Assembly: GCA_964484485.1 (NCBI GenBank)
Contig: CAZAGD010000227.1
Coordinates: forward strand, 1-9,476
Source: CAZAGD01 sp964484485
GTDB taxonomy: Bacteria; Desulfobacterota; SM23-61
Direction of reading: 5' to 3'
Length of the DNA stretch: 9,476 bases
Under the pieces are notes generated by a model. The model was not told the origin of the DNA and made no database searches. It saw only the letters and a list, made by a program, of their open reading frames with translations. Position 1 is the stretch's first letter, and every line of letters begins with the position of its first letter. Shown here in pieces: positions 1 to 5,962 of this stretch. A program made the translations under genes and the position numbers.

Positions 1-21
1 GGCCCACTTCTACTCCCTTCG

Positions 22-252
22 CTACCCCCCTGCCAAAGGGGCAATTAAGGTGACGTTATCTTGGTCTTTTAAGATAGTGTCTTTAAGTCGGGGTTGATTA
101 TTTACCAAAATGAACCCAATTTCCCATTCTGGTAATTGCAAATGCGCGATTAATTGTTTTACCGAAATCCCTTCGGCCACCTGCAGAGAAATTGTCTTCA
201 CTCCTTCCTGAAGGGTCCTGGAAGTCCCCACAGTGCGCACATGGATAATCAT
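22..252 (-). CDS. ThiS/MoaD-like beta-grasp sulfur-carrier protein
   Basis: A 76-residue protein of the ubiquitin-like ThiS/MoaD family. Members carry sulfur as a thiocarboxylate on a C-terminal Gly-Gly after adenylation by an E1-like enzyme, for thiamin, molybdopterin or other sulfur transfer. Seen here: the length fits the family, the middle holds an 'ILVNNQP' strand followed by 'LKDQDNVTLIAPLAGG', and the chain ends exactly in Gly75-Gly76. The generic acidic 'DGD' turn is replaced by 'DQD'. It is the last complete gene of the leftward series and starts 17 bases after the macrodomain gene. No clear Shine-Dalgarno is seen before its ATG, so it may be translationally coupled. No ThiF/MoeB/MoaE-like partner is in the window, so ThiS, MoaD or a tungsten/molybdenum-enzyme-associated carrier cannot be told apart. 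The family call is firm; the pathway is unknown. Confidence 0.85.
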   Translation of the reverse strand: MIIHVRTVGTSRTLQEGVKTISLQVAEGISVKQLIAHLQLPEWEIGFILVNNQPRLKDTILKDQDNVTLIAPLAGG

Positions 253-269
253 GGATAACTTGGCCGGCT

Positions 270-809
270 TTAAGATTTCGGCAAAAGTTCTTTTAGCGCT
301 TCTTCATAAGCTTGAAAAGCTTCTTTACCAAAGAGAACAAATCTAACCAGCTTAATTTCGGGGTGATGGAAAAGATAATCCATTACCGTCTTTAAGGCAA
401 TAGGAGCAGCTTCTTTTAAAGGATAACCAAAAGCTCCCGTGCTAATGGACGGGAAAGCAATGCTCTGCAGTTTATGCTGGCTGGCTAACTCTAAACTGCG
501 TCGATAACAGCTGGCCAATAATTCCGGGGCTCTTTTCCCTTCGACGTGGTAGATGGGGCCCACTGTATGAATCACATGTTTTGCTTTTAAACGATAACCT
601 TTAGTAATTTTGGCCTCTCCCGTCTCACATCCTCCTAATTTCCGACACTCAGCTAAGAGCTCGGGTCCAGCAGCCCGATGTATAGCTCCATCCACACCTC
701 CTCCCCCCAAAAGAGTACGGTTGGCCGCATTGACAATAGCATCGGTTTCTTGGGCCGTAATATCCCCTTGGACAAGTTCCAAAGTGGCCTGACCAACTTT
801 TACTTGCAT
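270..809 (-). CDS. Macrodomain protein, O-acetyl-ADP-ribose deacetylase-like (MacroD/YmdB type)
   Basis: A 179-residue single macrodomain. Relatives bind ADP-ribose and hydrolyse O-acetyl-ADP-ribose or remove mono-ADP-ribose from acidic residues in the cytosol. Seen here: 'GDIT' at 15-18, 'NAAN' at 27-30, the Gly-rich ADP-ribose loop 'GGGGVDGAIH' at 35-44 with the catalytic-type Asp40, 'AAGPEL' at 46-51, and the phosphate loop 'SISTGAFGYP' at 121-130. These are the diagnostic MacroD-class motifs, and the length matches family members. The ATG has a strong AAAGGAGG site about 6 bases upstream, which overlaps the stop codon of the preceding nitroreductase gene, so the two are probably cotranscribed. 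No ADP-ribosyltransferase such as DarT, sirtuin or zinc-macro partner is seen nearby, so the physiological substrate is unknown. Confidence in the family is high. Confidence 0.93.
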   Translation of the reverse strand: MQVKVGQATLELVQGDITAQETDAIVNAANRTLLGGGGVDGAIHRAAGPELLAECRKLGGCETGEAKITKGYRLKAKHVIHTVGPIYHVEGKRAPELLASCYRRSLELASQHKLQSIAFPSISTGAFGYPLKEAAPIALKTVMDYLFHHPEIKLVRFVLFGKEAFQAYEEALKELLPKS

Positions 810-815
810 GGCAAA

Positions 816-823
816 CCTCCTTT
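816..823 (-). promoter_or_regulatory. Strong Shine-Dalgarno of the macrodomain gene, overlapping upstream stop
   Basis: On the minus strand this reads AAAGGAGG, 6 bases before the ATG at 809. It overlaps the TAA (824-822) of the nitroreductase gene. This fixes the macrodomain start and indicates translation from a shared transcript. Confidence 0.7.
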
Positions 824-1658
824 AGAACCAGCGCACTTTAGGCGGGTTCCGCGGTACTAATTTTTTAAAGACCAATGCTGGATAACCCACAGTGCAACAG
901 GTAAAAATTTTATGGTCTTTAGGAATTTCCAACTCCTTAATTAGGGAAGGATCTCTTTCCGCCGCTGTTATGAAATACCCGATGATGCAAGTCCCTAACC
1001 CCATGGCTTGCGCTTGGAGCATAATATGCGCCATGGCCAGATGACAGTTCTGGGCTGAAGAAACATTGGCTGCCGGAGCATGAATAATAATGAGCGCCGG
1101 GGCATTGCGGAAAATCCGATCTTTCCCTTGCTGGTAATATTCATAATTTAATCTAAAACCGCGCATGTGGGTGGCTAACCAAGGAGGTATTTCTAACCCC
1201 GGAGCGCTTAACATCTTATAAAGATTTCCAAAAAAGATGGCCGTGCGTTCGGCCAATTTCTGAATAAGCTCTTTATCTTGAATAACGATAAACTCAAAAT
1301 TCTGGGAATTGTGCCCGGTGGGAGCATAGCGAGCTATATCTATCAATTTTTCTAAGTCCTCTTGGGGCACCTCTTGCGGCCGAAAGTTTCGGCAACTCCG
1401 GCGAGAACGGAGGAAAAAATACAGAGCTTCCGGAGAAATTTGCCTATCCGGCCTTAAGGGGAGAAATTCTTCTTCCGGCAGATCCGCGTGCGCAATCGCC
1501 TCTGCTGGACATACGGCTAAGCAATGGCCGCATAAAGTACAGTGCTCTTCTTCTTTGGTGATGATCTGCCCCTCCTCCAGAAAAAAAATAGTGGGACAAA
1601 CTTTTAAGCAATCACCGCAGAGCAGGCATTTATGGAAATCAATAGTTATTTTTCCCAT
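822..1658 (-). CDS. Nitroreductase-family flavoprotein with N-terminal 2[4Fe-4S] ferredoxin domain
   Basis: A 278-residue two-domain redox protein. The N-terminus is a bacterial ferredoxin fold with two complete cluster motifs: Cys11-Cys14-Cys17-Cys21-Pro and Cys40-Cys43-Cys46-Cys50-Pro. From about residue 80 a nitroreductase/FMN domain follows: 'RRSCRNF' at 86-92 (the family RRSxRxF phosphate-binding motif), 'APTGHNSQN' at 112-120, and a late 'GLGTCIIGYF' segment. The C-terminus 'PPKVRWF' is typical of these ferredoxin-nitroreductase fusions. The clusters probably pass electrons to FMN for reduction of an unknown substrate, in the cytosol; no signal peptide is seen. The start lies 4 bases after the stop of the lipoprotein gene, with a weak AAAGAAATAGG upstream. 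Such fusions are common in strict anaerobes, but their substrates are mostly uncharacterised, so no specific reaction is assigned. Confidence 0.92.
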   Translation of the reverse strand: MGKITIDFHKCLLCGDCLKVCPTIFFLEEGQIITKEEEHCTLCGHCLAVCPAEAIAHADLPEEEFLPLRPDRQISPEALYFFLRSRRSCRNFRPQEVPQEDLEKLIDIARYAPTGHNSQNFEFIVIQDKELIQKLAERTAIFFGNLYKMLSAPGLEIPPWLATHMRGFRLNYEYYQQGKDRIFRNAPALIIIHAPAANVSSAQNCHLAMAHIMLQAQAMGLGTCIIGYFITAAERDPSLIKELEIPKDHKIFTCCTVGYPALVFKKLVPRNPPKVRWF

Positions 1659-1662
1659 AGGC

Positions 1663-2076
1663 CTATTTCTTTAAATTCTTAGCGATGGCTTCTTGGATTT
1701 TTCGGGAATAAGCCTCATCGCCAAATACGCCGATGCGCACTAAAACCGTCGTCACTTCTGGAGAATTAGCTTCTAAGGTAATCTTAAAATCTTTCCCTGA
1801 GGCCGTCTTACCTTTAATTAATCTATTTTTGTCTCCTTGCTCTATAGATCTCTCTGTGACCGTCATCTTTAATTCATCCGCCGCTGCTAAAGAAGCTTGC
1901 CAGGTTTTTTCCAACGGGGCCGCATACACTTGCTTTAACTCTCCGCGGATGTATTCGGCAGCACCTATTCCCACACCCGCGCCTGCGCCAGCAGCAATAA
2001 AGGCCGCACATCCGACATTAGTTAATAAAAAAAACGCCATGACCAAAACTGCGCGCCATCTGCGCCCTTTAAGCAT
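1663..2076 (-). CDS. Small DUF3568-like lipoprotein
   Basis: A predicted exported lipoprotein of 137 residues using the ATG at 2076. This start has AAGGA 9 bases upstream and gives a compact signal peptide: basic 'KGRRWR', a hydrophobic core, then 'LLTNVGC' with the lipid-acceptor candidate Cys23. After it comes a Gly/Ala-rich stretch 'AAFIAAGAGAGVGIGAA' (24-40), then 'EYIRGELKQVYAAPLEKTW' and a soluble alpha/beta tail. This layout resembles the DUF3568 family of small envelope proteins, whose function is unknown. The frame stays open upstream, with alternative starts at 2109 (ATG after GGAAAGGAAA) and 2133 (TTG), which would give 148 and 156 residues. The lipobox is weak because Asn occupies position -3. 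It lies between the alkaline phosphatase and the nitroreductase, on the same strand. Family assignment is by pattern only; the function is not known. Confidence 0.75.
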   Translation of the reverse strand: MLKGRRWRAVLVMAFFLLTNVGCAAFIAAGAGAGVGIGAAEYIRGELKQVYAAPLEKTWQASLAAADELKMTVTERSIEQGDKNRLIKGKTASGKDFKITLEANSPEVTTVLVRIGVFGDEAYSRKIQEAIAKNLKK

Positions 2077-2085
2077 AATCTTTAT

Positions 2086-2090
2086 TCCTT
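2086..2090 (-). promoter_or_regulatory. Shine-Dalgarno favouring the internal lipoprotein start
   Basis: On the minus strand AAGGA lies 9 bases before the ATG at 2076. That start also gives a normal-length lipoprotein signal peptide of 22 residues, whereas upstream starts give 33 or more. It therefore favours 2076, although the purine-rich tract before the ATG at 2109 remains a competitor. Confidence 0.4.
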
Positions 2091-2166
2091 GAGAAATAAT
2101 TTTTACCATTTTCCTTTCCCCCATGATGACCAATAGTCTCTCGGTGGCTAAAAAAATTATAGAATT

Positions 2167-3696
2167 TTATTTAGCCATCGGCAATACCACCCCCCATTCG
2201 CGGGCAATAATTTTAGGAATATCCGTATTATCTAAAAGTCCTCTTAATTTTTCAGCTCCCGGCCCCTTCCCGAAGATCATTACTGGCGTATGCGTGTGCG
2301 TGCCCACAGCCCAAGCGGCACTCATTTCTTTCCCGAATAATCTACCCAGCAATGCTGAGGGATTACCCGCAGAATAGACATAAAACTCGGGATAGTCTTT
2401 AGTAGCCGGGAAGGCTCCTTTAGCATCCTTCGTTAAAATAGCCGTAGCCTGTTCTTCGGTAATCGCGAAAGCCGTATTCTCTTCTATTTCTTTTTGCAGT
2501 GCTTGGGGGTTCCCCTTACTATCCAAAATCATCTTCAAAAATGACTTTTTCTGTTTGGCCATCTTTTCAAATATAGTCTTATCTCCAAAATTATATTTCG
2601 ACTTCCAAGTTTCCCCACTGGCCAATTTTAGAGGCGTGGGGGGGTGATATTTATTATAAGCTATGGCCAGGCCACCTGTATCATGGTCAGCAGTGACTAT
2701 GATTAAGGTCTCGGGGTTATTTTGGGCAAATGCCATAGCAACCCCAATAGCTTCGTCAAATTCCAGCATTTCATGAAGCACACTGGCTACGTCATTACCA
2801 TGGGCTACCCAATCTATTTGCCCACCTTCCACCATCAAAAAAAATCCTTGCGGGTTCTTCTGCAGGATTTTTAAGGCCTTCTCCGTCAACTGGGCCAGGG
2901 TGGGCACTCCTGTCTGGTGCTGGGGCTGGCGATCAATAGCGCTGGGGAAACCGGAAGCCGAAAAGAGACCAAGAACTTTGGAGGCTGAACACGGATCAAG
3001 AGCCGCTAACTCGCGGTCATTAGCCACAATCTGGTAACCTTTTTCTCTGGCTAAAGAAATTAAATCCCGCGCATCCTGCCTTTTTGATGCTCCCCAACCA
3101 GCTTGTTTAGCAATCCCTTTTAAATCCGGATATTCCTCAACTTTATTTCCGGCCGGGATAAAGTGTTGAGCTCCTCCAGAGAAAGCTACAGCTATATCTC
3201 CTCGTTCCACAAACTGGGTTGCAATTTCATTTTCCAGGTCGCGATGAATAATATGAGCATAGAATCCAGCCGGGGTGGCATGGGTAAGACGCGTATTACT
3301 TATGAGACCAGTGGATTTGCCTAATTGGTGCGCAATGTCCACTATGCTCTTCATGGGGCGACCTTCATGATCCTTGCCAATTATGGCATCTCGCGTTTTC
3401 ACGCCACAGGCCAGGGCGGTAGCGGCCGATGCTGAATCAGTGACTACCGTTCCGTATTGATAAGTTAAACAATATCCCGTATTGCCGGCGGCCATTAACC
3501 GCTCTAAATGCAGGGGTTTATCAGCGCCATTCCAAAACTTTTGATAATAAATAGCTAAACCAACTATTTGCGGCCCCATGCCATCGCCGATAAGCAAGAT
3601 CACATTTTTGGGCGCAGCGCTCCCGGACGAAGAAAAACATATAAAAGATAAAAGAATAAGCAGTACCAACCATACGTATCGTGGCTTTCTTTTCAC
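2167..3696 (-). CDS. Secreted alkaline phosphatase (PhoA superfamily)
   Basis: A 509-residue metal-dependent phosphomonoesterase exported to the envelope, releasing phosphate from organic esters. A Sec signal is clear: basic 'KRKPR', hydrophobic residues 8-21 and a likely cleavage after Ala27 or Ala28 in 'GSAAPK'. Active-site landmarks: Asp38 in 'IGDGMG', nucleophile Ser88 in 'VTDSASAATA', Arg152 after 'THATPAGFYAH', Glu290/Asp295/His299 in 'VEGGQIDWVAH', Asp337-His338 in 'TADHDTGG', and His467 in 'THTHTPV'. By alignment in mind with E. coli PhoA, Asp153 is replaced by His139 and Lys328 by Trp296, the His/Trp type known from Bacillus and Vibrio enzymes. The start codon is GTG, chosen because AAGGAGG lies just upstream. 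It is the first gene of the leftward series. No Pho box was recognised, so phosphate control is not shown. Confidence 0.95.
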   Translation of the reverse strand: MKRKPRYVWLVLLILLSFICFSSSGSAAPKNVILLIGDGMGPQIVGLAIYYQKFWNGADKPLHLERLMAAGNTGYCLTYQYGTVVTDSASAATALACGVKTRDAIIGKDHEGRPMKSIVDIAHQLGKSTGLISNTRLTHATPAGFYAHIIHRDLENEIATQFVERGDIAVAFSGGAQHFIPAGNKVEEYPDLKGIAKQAGWGASKRQDARDLISLAREKGYQIVANDRELAALDPCSASKVLGLFSASGFPSAIDRQPQHQTGVPTLAQLTEKALKILQKNPQGFFLMVEGGQIDWVAHGNDVASVLHEMLEFDEAIGVAMAFAQNNPETLIIVTADHDTGGLAIAYNKYHPPTPLKLASGETWKSKYNFGDKTIFEKMAKQKKSFLKMILDSKGNPQALQKEIEENTAFAITEEQATAILTKDAKGAFPATKDYPEFYVYSAGNPSALLGRLFGKEMSAAWAVGTHTHTPVMIFGKGPGAEKLRGLLDNTDIPKIIAREWGVVLPMAK

Positions 3697-3702
3697 GGCG
3701 CA

Positions 3703-3710
3703 CCTCCTTA
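3703..3710 (-). promoter_or_regulatory. Shine-Dalgarno deciding the GTG start of alkaline phosphatase
   Basis: On the minus strand TAAGGAGG precedes the GTG at 3696-3694 by 6 bases. No ATG with a comparable site is in frame nearby, and the GTG gives an ideal signal peptide, so the GTG is accepted as the start. Confidence 0.75.
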
Positions 3711-3733
3711 GCTAAAAATTTTCTTTGTTCATT

Positions 3734-3762
3734 CTTATAGCATGGTCGCCCTCCCAAAGCAA
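3734..3762 (-). promoter_or_regulatory. Candidate sigma-70 promoter of the leftward operon
   Basis: Read on the minus strand, TTGCTT (3762-3757) and TATAAG (3739-3734) are 17 bases apart. The -10 element matches the consensus at five of six positions; the -35 element keeps TTG. Transcription would begin near 3727, giving a leader of about 30 bases that includes the ribosome binding site of the alkaline phosphatase. This is a visual call. Confidence 0.45.
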
Positions 3763-3926
3763 CCAATTTCCCAACTGACCGGCCCATAGTCTTATTATTG
3801 CCAAAAGTTAGTAAACAGGCGGATACCAGAGAGGCGAAATAAAAAAAGGGAATAAATGGTATTTTATTTTGGCCATAATTATGATAAAGATTTAAAGAAC
3901 TGGTTTGTATTGAACTAATAATAATT

Positions 3927-3947
3927 TCTTCTCAGCTTTCGAGAAGA
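3927..3947. repeat. Inverted repeat upstream of the creatininase-family gene
   Basis: The arms TCTTCTC and GAGAAGA pair perfectly (7 bp) around a 7-base spacer, AGCTTTC. The repeat ends 30 bases before the ATG at 3978. No T-run follows, so it is not a terminator for rightward transcription. It could be a repressor site or a leader hairpin; the sequence alone does not decide. Confidence 0.5.
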
Positions 3948-3977
3948 TAATTTAAGAGCGGTAAAGAAAGGGCCAAT

Positions 3978-4784
3978 ATGGAAAAAATTTATCTTTATGA
4001 ATTGACTTGGGAAGAGGTAAGGAATTATCTAAAAAAGGATAGCGTAATTATTTTACCTTTTGGCTCCACCGAGCAACATGGTTTTCACTTACCTTTGGGT
4101 AACGACGCCTTAGTGGCTATTCGCTTGGCTGAAGATGCAGCGCGGGCGACGAAAACTATCGTTGCCCCCCCATGTTGGTTTGGCTGGTCGCCCCATCACA
4201 TGGCTTATCCTGGTACTATTTCTATAACTCCGGAAACTTTAACCCGTTTGCTCTATGAAGTGCTGCGCAGCTTAATTTACCATGGGTTCAAAAGATTAAT
4301 CGTCATCAACGGCCACCGGAAGGCAAATCTACCTCCTATGGAAATTGCCTGCTCACGTATTCGCAACGAAACTGGAGCTTTTGTGACGATCGCTGATCCC
4401 TTTTATTTAGCGGAAACTGTGGCCAGAGAAATAAAAGAATCTCCACCGGGCGGAATCGGCCATGCCGAAGAATTAGAAACTTCCCATATGATGCACATCT
4501 TCCCTCATTTAGTAAACATGAAAAAAGCGGTTAAAAATCTCCCTCCCAAGAAAAAATTCCATATAATGGATCCTTATGTAGAAACAGACCGAACTTTTAC
4601 TCCTTCTACCTTAGAGGGGTTCCGGAAGGTAACTCTGCCCAGCGGGGTTACAGGAGATCCAACCTTGGCTACGGCAGCTAAAGGGGAGCGGTTGCATCGG
4701 GCTTTAGTTAATAATTTGGTAGAATTAATTAAACTAGCGCGGAAAGAGAAGGTGCAATTAAAGCCTGTAATCCCCTGTTTCTAA
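3978..4784 (+). CDS. Creatininase-family amidohydrolase
   Basis: A 268-residue cytosolic metalloenzyme of the creatininase family, which hydrolyses cyclic or linear amide bonds (creatinine, formamidopyrimidines, the mycofactocin precursor peptide). Seen here: 'LPFGSTEQHGFHLPLGNDAL' with the metal ligands Glu32, His34 and Asp43; 'HHMAYPGTIS' at 73-82; 'INGHRKAN' at 110-117 with His113 in the metal-binding position; and 'GHAEELETS' at 161-169 with conserved His162 and Glu167. The length is typical. The unusual point is Arg-Lys-Ala where most members have Gly-Gly in 'NGHGGN'; true creatininases have 'NGHYEN'. The ATG is preceded by GAAAGGG at a good distance. It is followed on the same strand by dipeptide transporter ATPases and 5-oxoprolinase genes, suggesting a role in using a cyclic amide. 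The substrate is not predictable; the family call is secure. Confidence 0.9.
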   Translation: MEKIYLYELTWEEVRNYLKKDSVIILPFGSTEQHGFHLPLGNDALVAIRLAEDAARATKTIVAPPCWFGWSPHHMAYPGTISITPETLTRLLYEVLRSLIYHGFKRLIVINGHRKANLPPMEIACSRIRNETGAFVTIADPFYLAETVAREIKESPPGGIGHAEELETSHMMHIFPHLVNMKKAVKNLPPKKKFHIMDPYVETDRTFTPSTLEGFRKVTLPSGVTGDPTLATAAKGERLHRALVNNLVELIKLARKEKVQLKPVIPCF

Positions 4785-4893
4785 GGCCGGATGGCGGTCA
4801 CTTTGGAAATTCATGCTTAATACGGACCGAAGGGAAAGATACTTATTCGCCGGTTTCCTGTTGATGAGAAATATTAAATTATGTTAGATAGTC

Positions 4894-4905
4894 AGCTTCT
4901 AAGCT
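4894..4905. repeat. Short inverted repeat abutting the dppD promoter
   Basis: AGCTT (4894-4898) and AAGCT (4901-4905) form a near-continuous 5+5 palindrome around CT, two bases upstream of the -35 hexamer. That position is suited to a regulator binding next to RNA polymerase. It is short enough to be a chance occurrence. Confidence 0.35.
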
Positions 4906-4907
4906 AT

Positions 4908-4936
4908 TTGACAAAAATATAAACCTGCGGTATTTT
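4908..4936 (+). promoter_or_regulatory. Sigma-70-like promoter for the dppD-dppF(-pxpABC) genes
   Basis: A perfect -35 hexamer TTGACA (4908-4913) is followed after exactly 17 bases by TATTTT (4931-4936), which keeps the key TAT...T positions of the -10 element. Transcription would start near 4943, leaving a leader of about 36 bases before the ATG at 4979. The surrounding sequence is AT-rich, as expected. This is the strongest promoter-like sequence in the window, and it implies that the transporter genes can be expressed separately from the creatininase gene. Confidence 0.65.
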
Positions 4937-4978
4937 TTTTGAATAAAATGGATTTTCAGTGAGTTTCCGTAAATTTAT

Positions 4979-5962
4979 ATGGGCCAAGAGAATAGCTTCC
5001 TCCTAAAAATTCGAAATCTGCACACTTACTTTTTTACTGATGAGGGTGTAGCCAAGGCCGTAGATGGAGTTGATTTAGAATTAGAAGAGAAAGGGACGCT
5101 GGGCTTAGTGGGCGAATCTGGGTGCGGTAAAAGCGTTACGGCTCTATCGATCATGCGGCTTATCCCGGATCCCCCCGGGAAAATAGTGCAAGGAGAGGTG
5201 ATCTTCGGCGGGGTTAATCTCCTTTCCCTTACCGAAGGAGAAATGCGCAAAGTACGCGGTCGCTCCATCTCCATGATCTTCCAAGAACCTATGACTTCCC
5301 TCAACCCCGTATTCCAGATAGGAGACCAGATTTCGGAAGTCTTGCGCCTCCATGAAGGTTTGTCCAAGAAGGAGGCTTGGAACCGTTCTATAGAAATGTT
5401 GCGTATGGTGGGCATTCCATCTCCTGAACGACGCGTGGCTGAATATCCCCATCAGTTAAGCGGCGGCATGCGGCAGCGGGCTATGATTGCCATGGCTTTA
5501 GCTTGCCGGCCAAAATTAATGATCGCTGACGAGCCTACTACAGCTTTGGATGTGACTATCCAAGCGCAAATCTTAGAGTTAATTAACCGTCTGCAAAAAG
5601 AAACGGGCATGTCCGTTATTTTGATTACCCATAATTTGGGGGTAATTGCGGAGACAGCCCAAAAAGTAGCGGTCATGTATGCTGGGCGGATCGTGGAATA
5701 CGCCCCCGTGCGCCCACTCTTCGTTACCCCCCGCCACCCTTATACGCAAGGTCTCTTAAAATCTATCCCCCGGCTGGACGAGGGGCAGGCGCGCAAGCAA
5801 AGATTAGAAGCTATTCCCGGATTAGTGCCTTCCCTCTTAGATCTTCCTCCCGGGTGTAAGTTTTCTAATCGGTGCAAGTATGTTATGGATAAATGTCAAG
5901 CAGAACCCGCATTAAAGGAGATAGATCCTGGACATTTCGTCCGGTGCTGGCTATATGAATAA
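4979..5962 (+). CDS. dppD: Oligopeptide/dipeptide ABC transporter ATP-binding protein (DppD/OppD-like)
   Basis: A 327-residue nucleotide-binding subunit of a peptide/nickel-type importer, which hydrolyses ATP at the inner face of the membrane together with its DppF-like partner. Landmarks: Walker A 'GESGCGKS' at 45-52, Q-loop 'FQEP' with Gln102, signature 'LSGGM' at 160-164, Walker B 'LMIADEP' with Asp184 and Glu185, and switch His218. The C-terminal oligopeptide/dipeptide extension has 'LPPGCKFSNRC' and Cys293, Cys299, Cys306 and Cys323 (CX5CX6CX16C), a motif reported to hold an iron-sulfur cluster in some homologues. The ATG at 4979 is fixed by an in-frame stop at 4970-4972. No good Shine-Dalgarno is visible. 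It overlaps the next gene by 8 bases. No permease or solute-binding protein is in the window, so peptide, nickel or another solute cannot be distinguished; 'dppD' is a family-level label. Confidence 0.93.
   Translation: MGQENSFLLKIRNLHTYFFTDEGVAKAVDGVDLELEEKGTLGLVGESGCGKSVTALSIMRLIPDPPGKIVQGEVIFGGVNLLSLTEGEMRKVRGRSISMIFQEPMTSLNPVFQIGDQISEVLRLHEGLSKKEAWNRSIEMLRMVGIPSPERRVAEYPHQLSGGMRQRAMIAMALACRPKLMIADEPTTALDVTIQAQILELINRLQKETGMSVILITHNLGVIAETAQKVAVMYAGRIVEYAPVRPLFVTPRHPYTQGLLKSIPRLDEGQARKQRLEAIPGLVPSLLDLPPGCKFSNRCKYVMDKCQAEPALKEIDPGHFVRCWLYE

Larger units (their letters stand above)
3697..3977. other. Divergent intergenic region between leftward and rightward genes
   Basis: These 281 bases separate the alkaline phosphatase operon from the creatininase-family gene. 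They hold the candidate minus-strand promoter, an AT-rich middle with the perfect 10-bp palindrome CATAATTATG (3874-3883), and an inverted repeat at 3927-3947. No convincing plus-strand promoter was found: TTGAAC at 3910-3915 has no -10 element at the right distance. A minus-strand open frame crossing this region lacks coding character. Confidence 0.5.
4785..4978. other. Intergenic region upstream of the transporter ATPase genes
   Basis: These 194 bases contain no gene. The left part (4785-4860) has scattered short complementary segments, such as CGGTC (4795-4799) with GACCG (4825-4829), but no recognised riboswitch and no T-tailed hairpin ending the creatininase transcript. The right part is AT-rich and carries an inverted repeat and a promoter. 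Confidence 0.5.

Noticed and set aside
270..809. DarTG-like toxin-antitoxin based on the macrodomain
   Set aside because: The macrodomain is a stand-alone MacroD/YmdB type, and no DarT-like ADP-ribosyltransferase gene lies beside it.
3521..3787. Minus-strand open frame crossing the alkaline phosphatase start
   Set aside because: It overlaps the well-supported phosphatase in another frame, has no recognisable domain and no good ribosome site.
3905..3938. Plus-strand promoter for the creatininase gene using TTGTAT or TTGAAC
   Set aside because: No acceptable -10 hexamer lies 16-18 bases downstream of either candidate.
3700..3977. Pho box controlling the alkaline phosphatase
   Set aside because: I looked for repeated PhoB- or PhoP-type direct repeats upstream of the promoter on the minus strand and saw none.
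4822..4840. Possible glycine riboswitch core (ACCGAAGGG) upstream of dppD
   Set aside because: The short string resembles the aptamer core, but the upstream GGAGAG and downstream CTCTCAGG elements are absent, so the fold cannot form.
5026..5676. Antisense open frames inside dppD
   Set aside because: They lie opposite a highly conserved ATPase gene and their translations have no family features; they are shadows.
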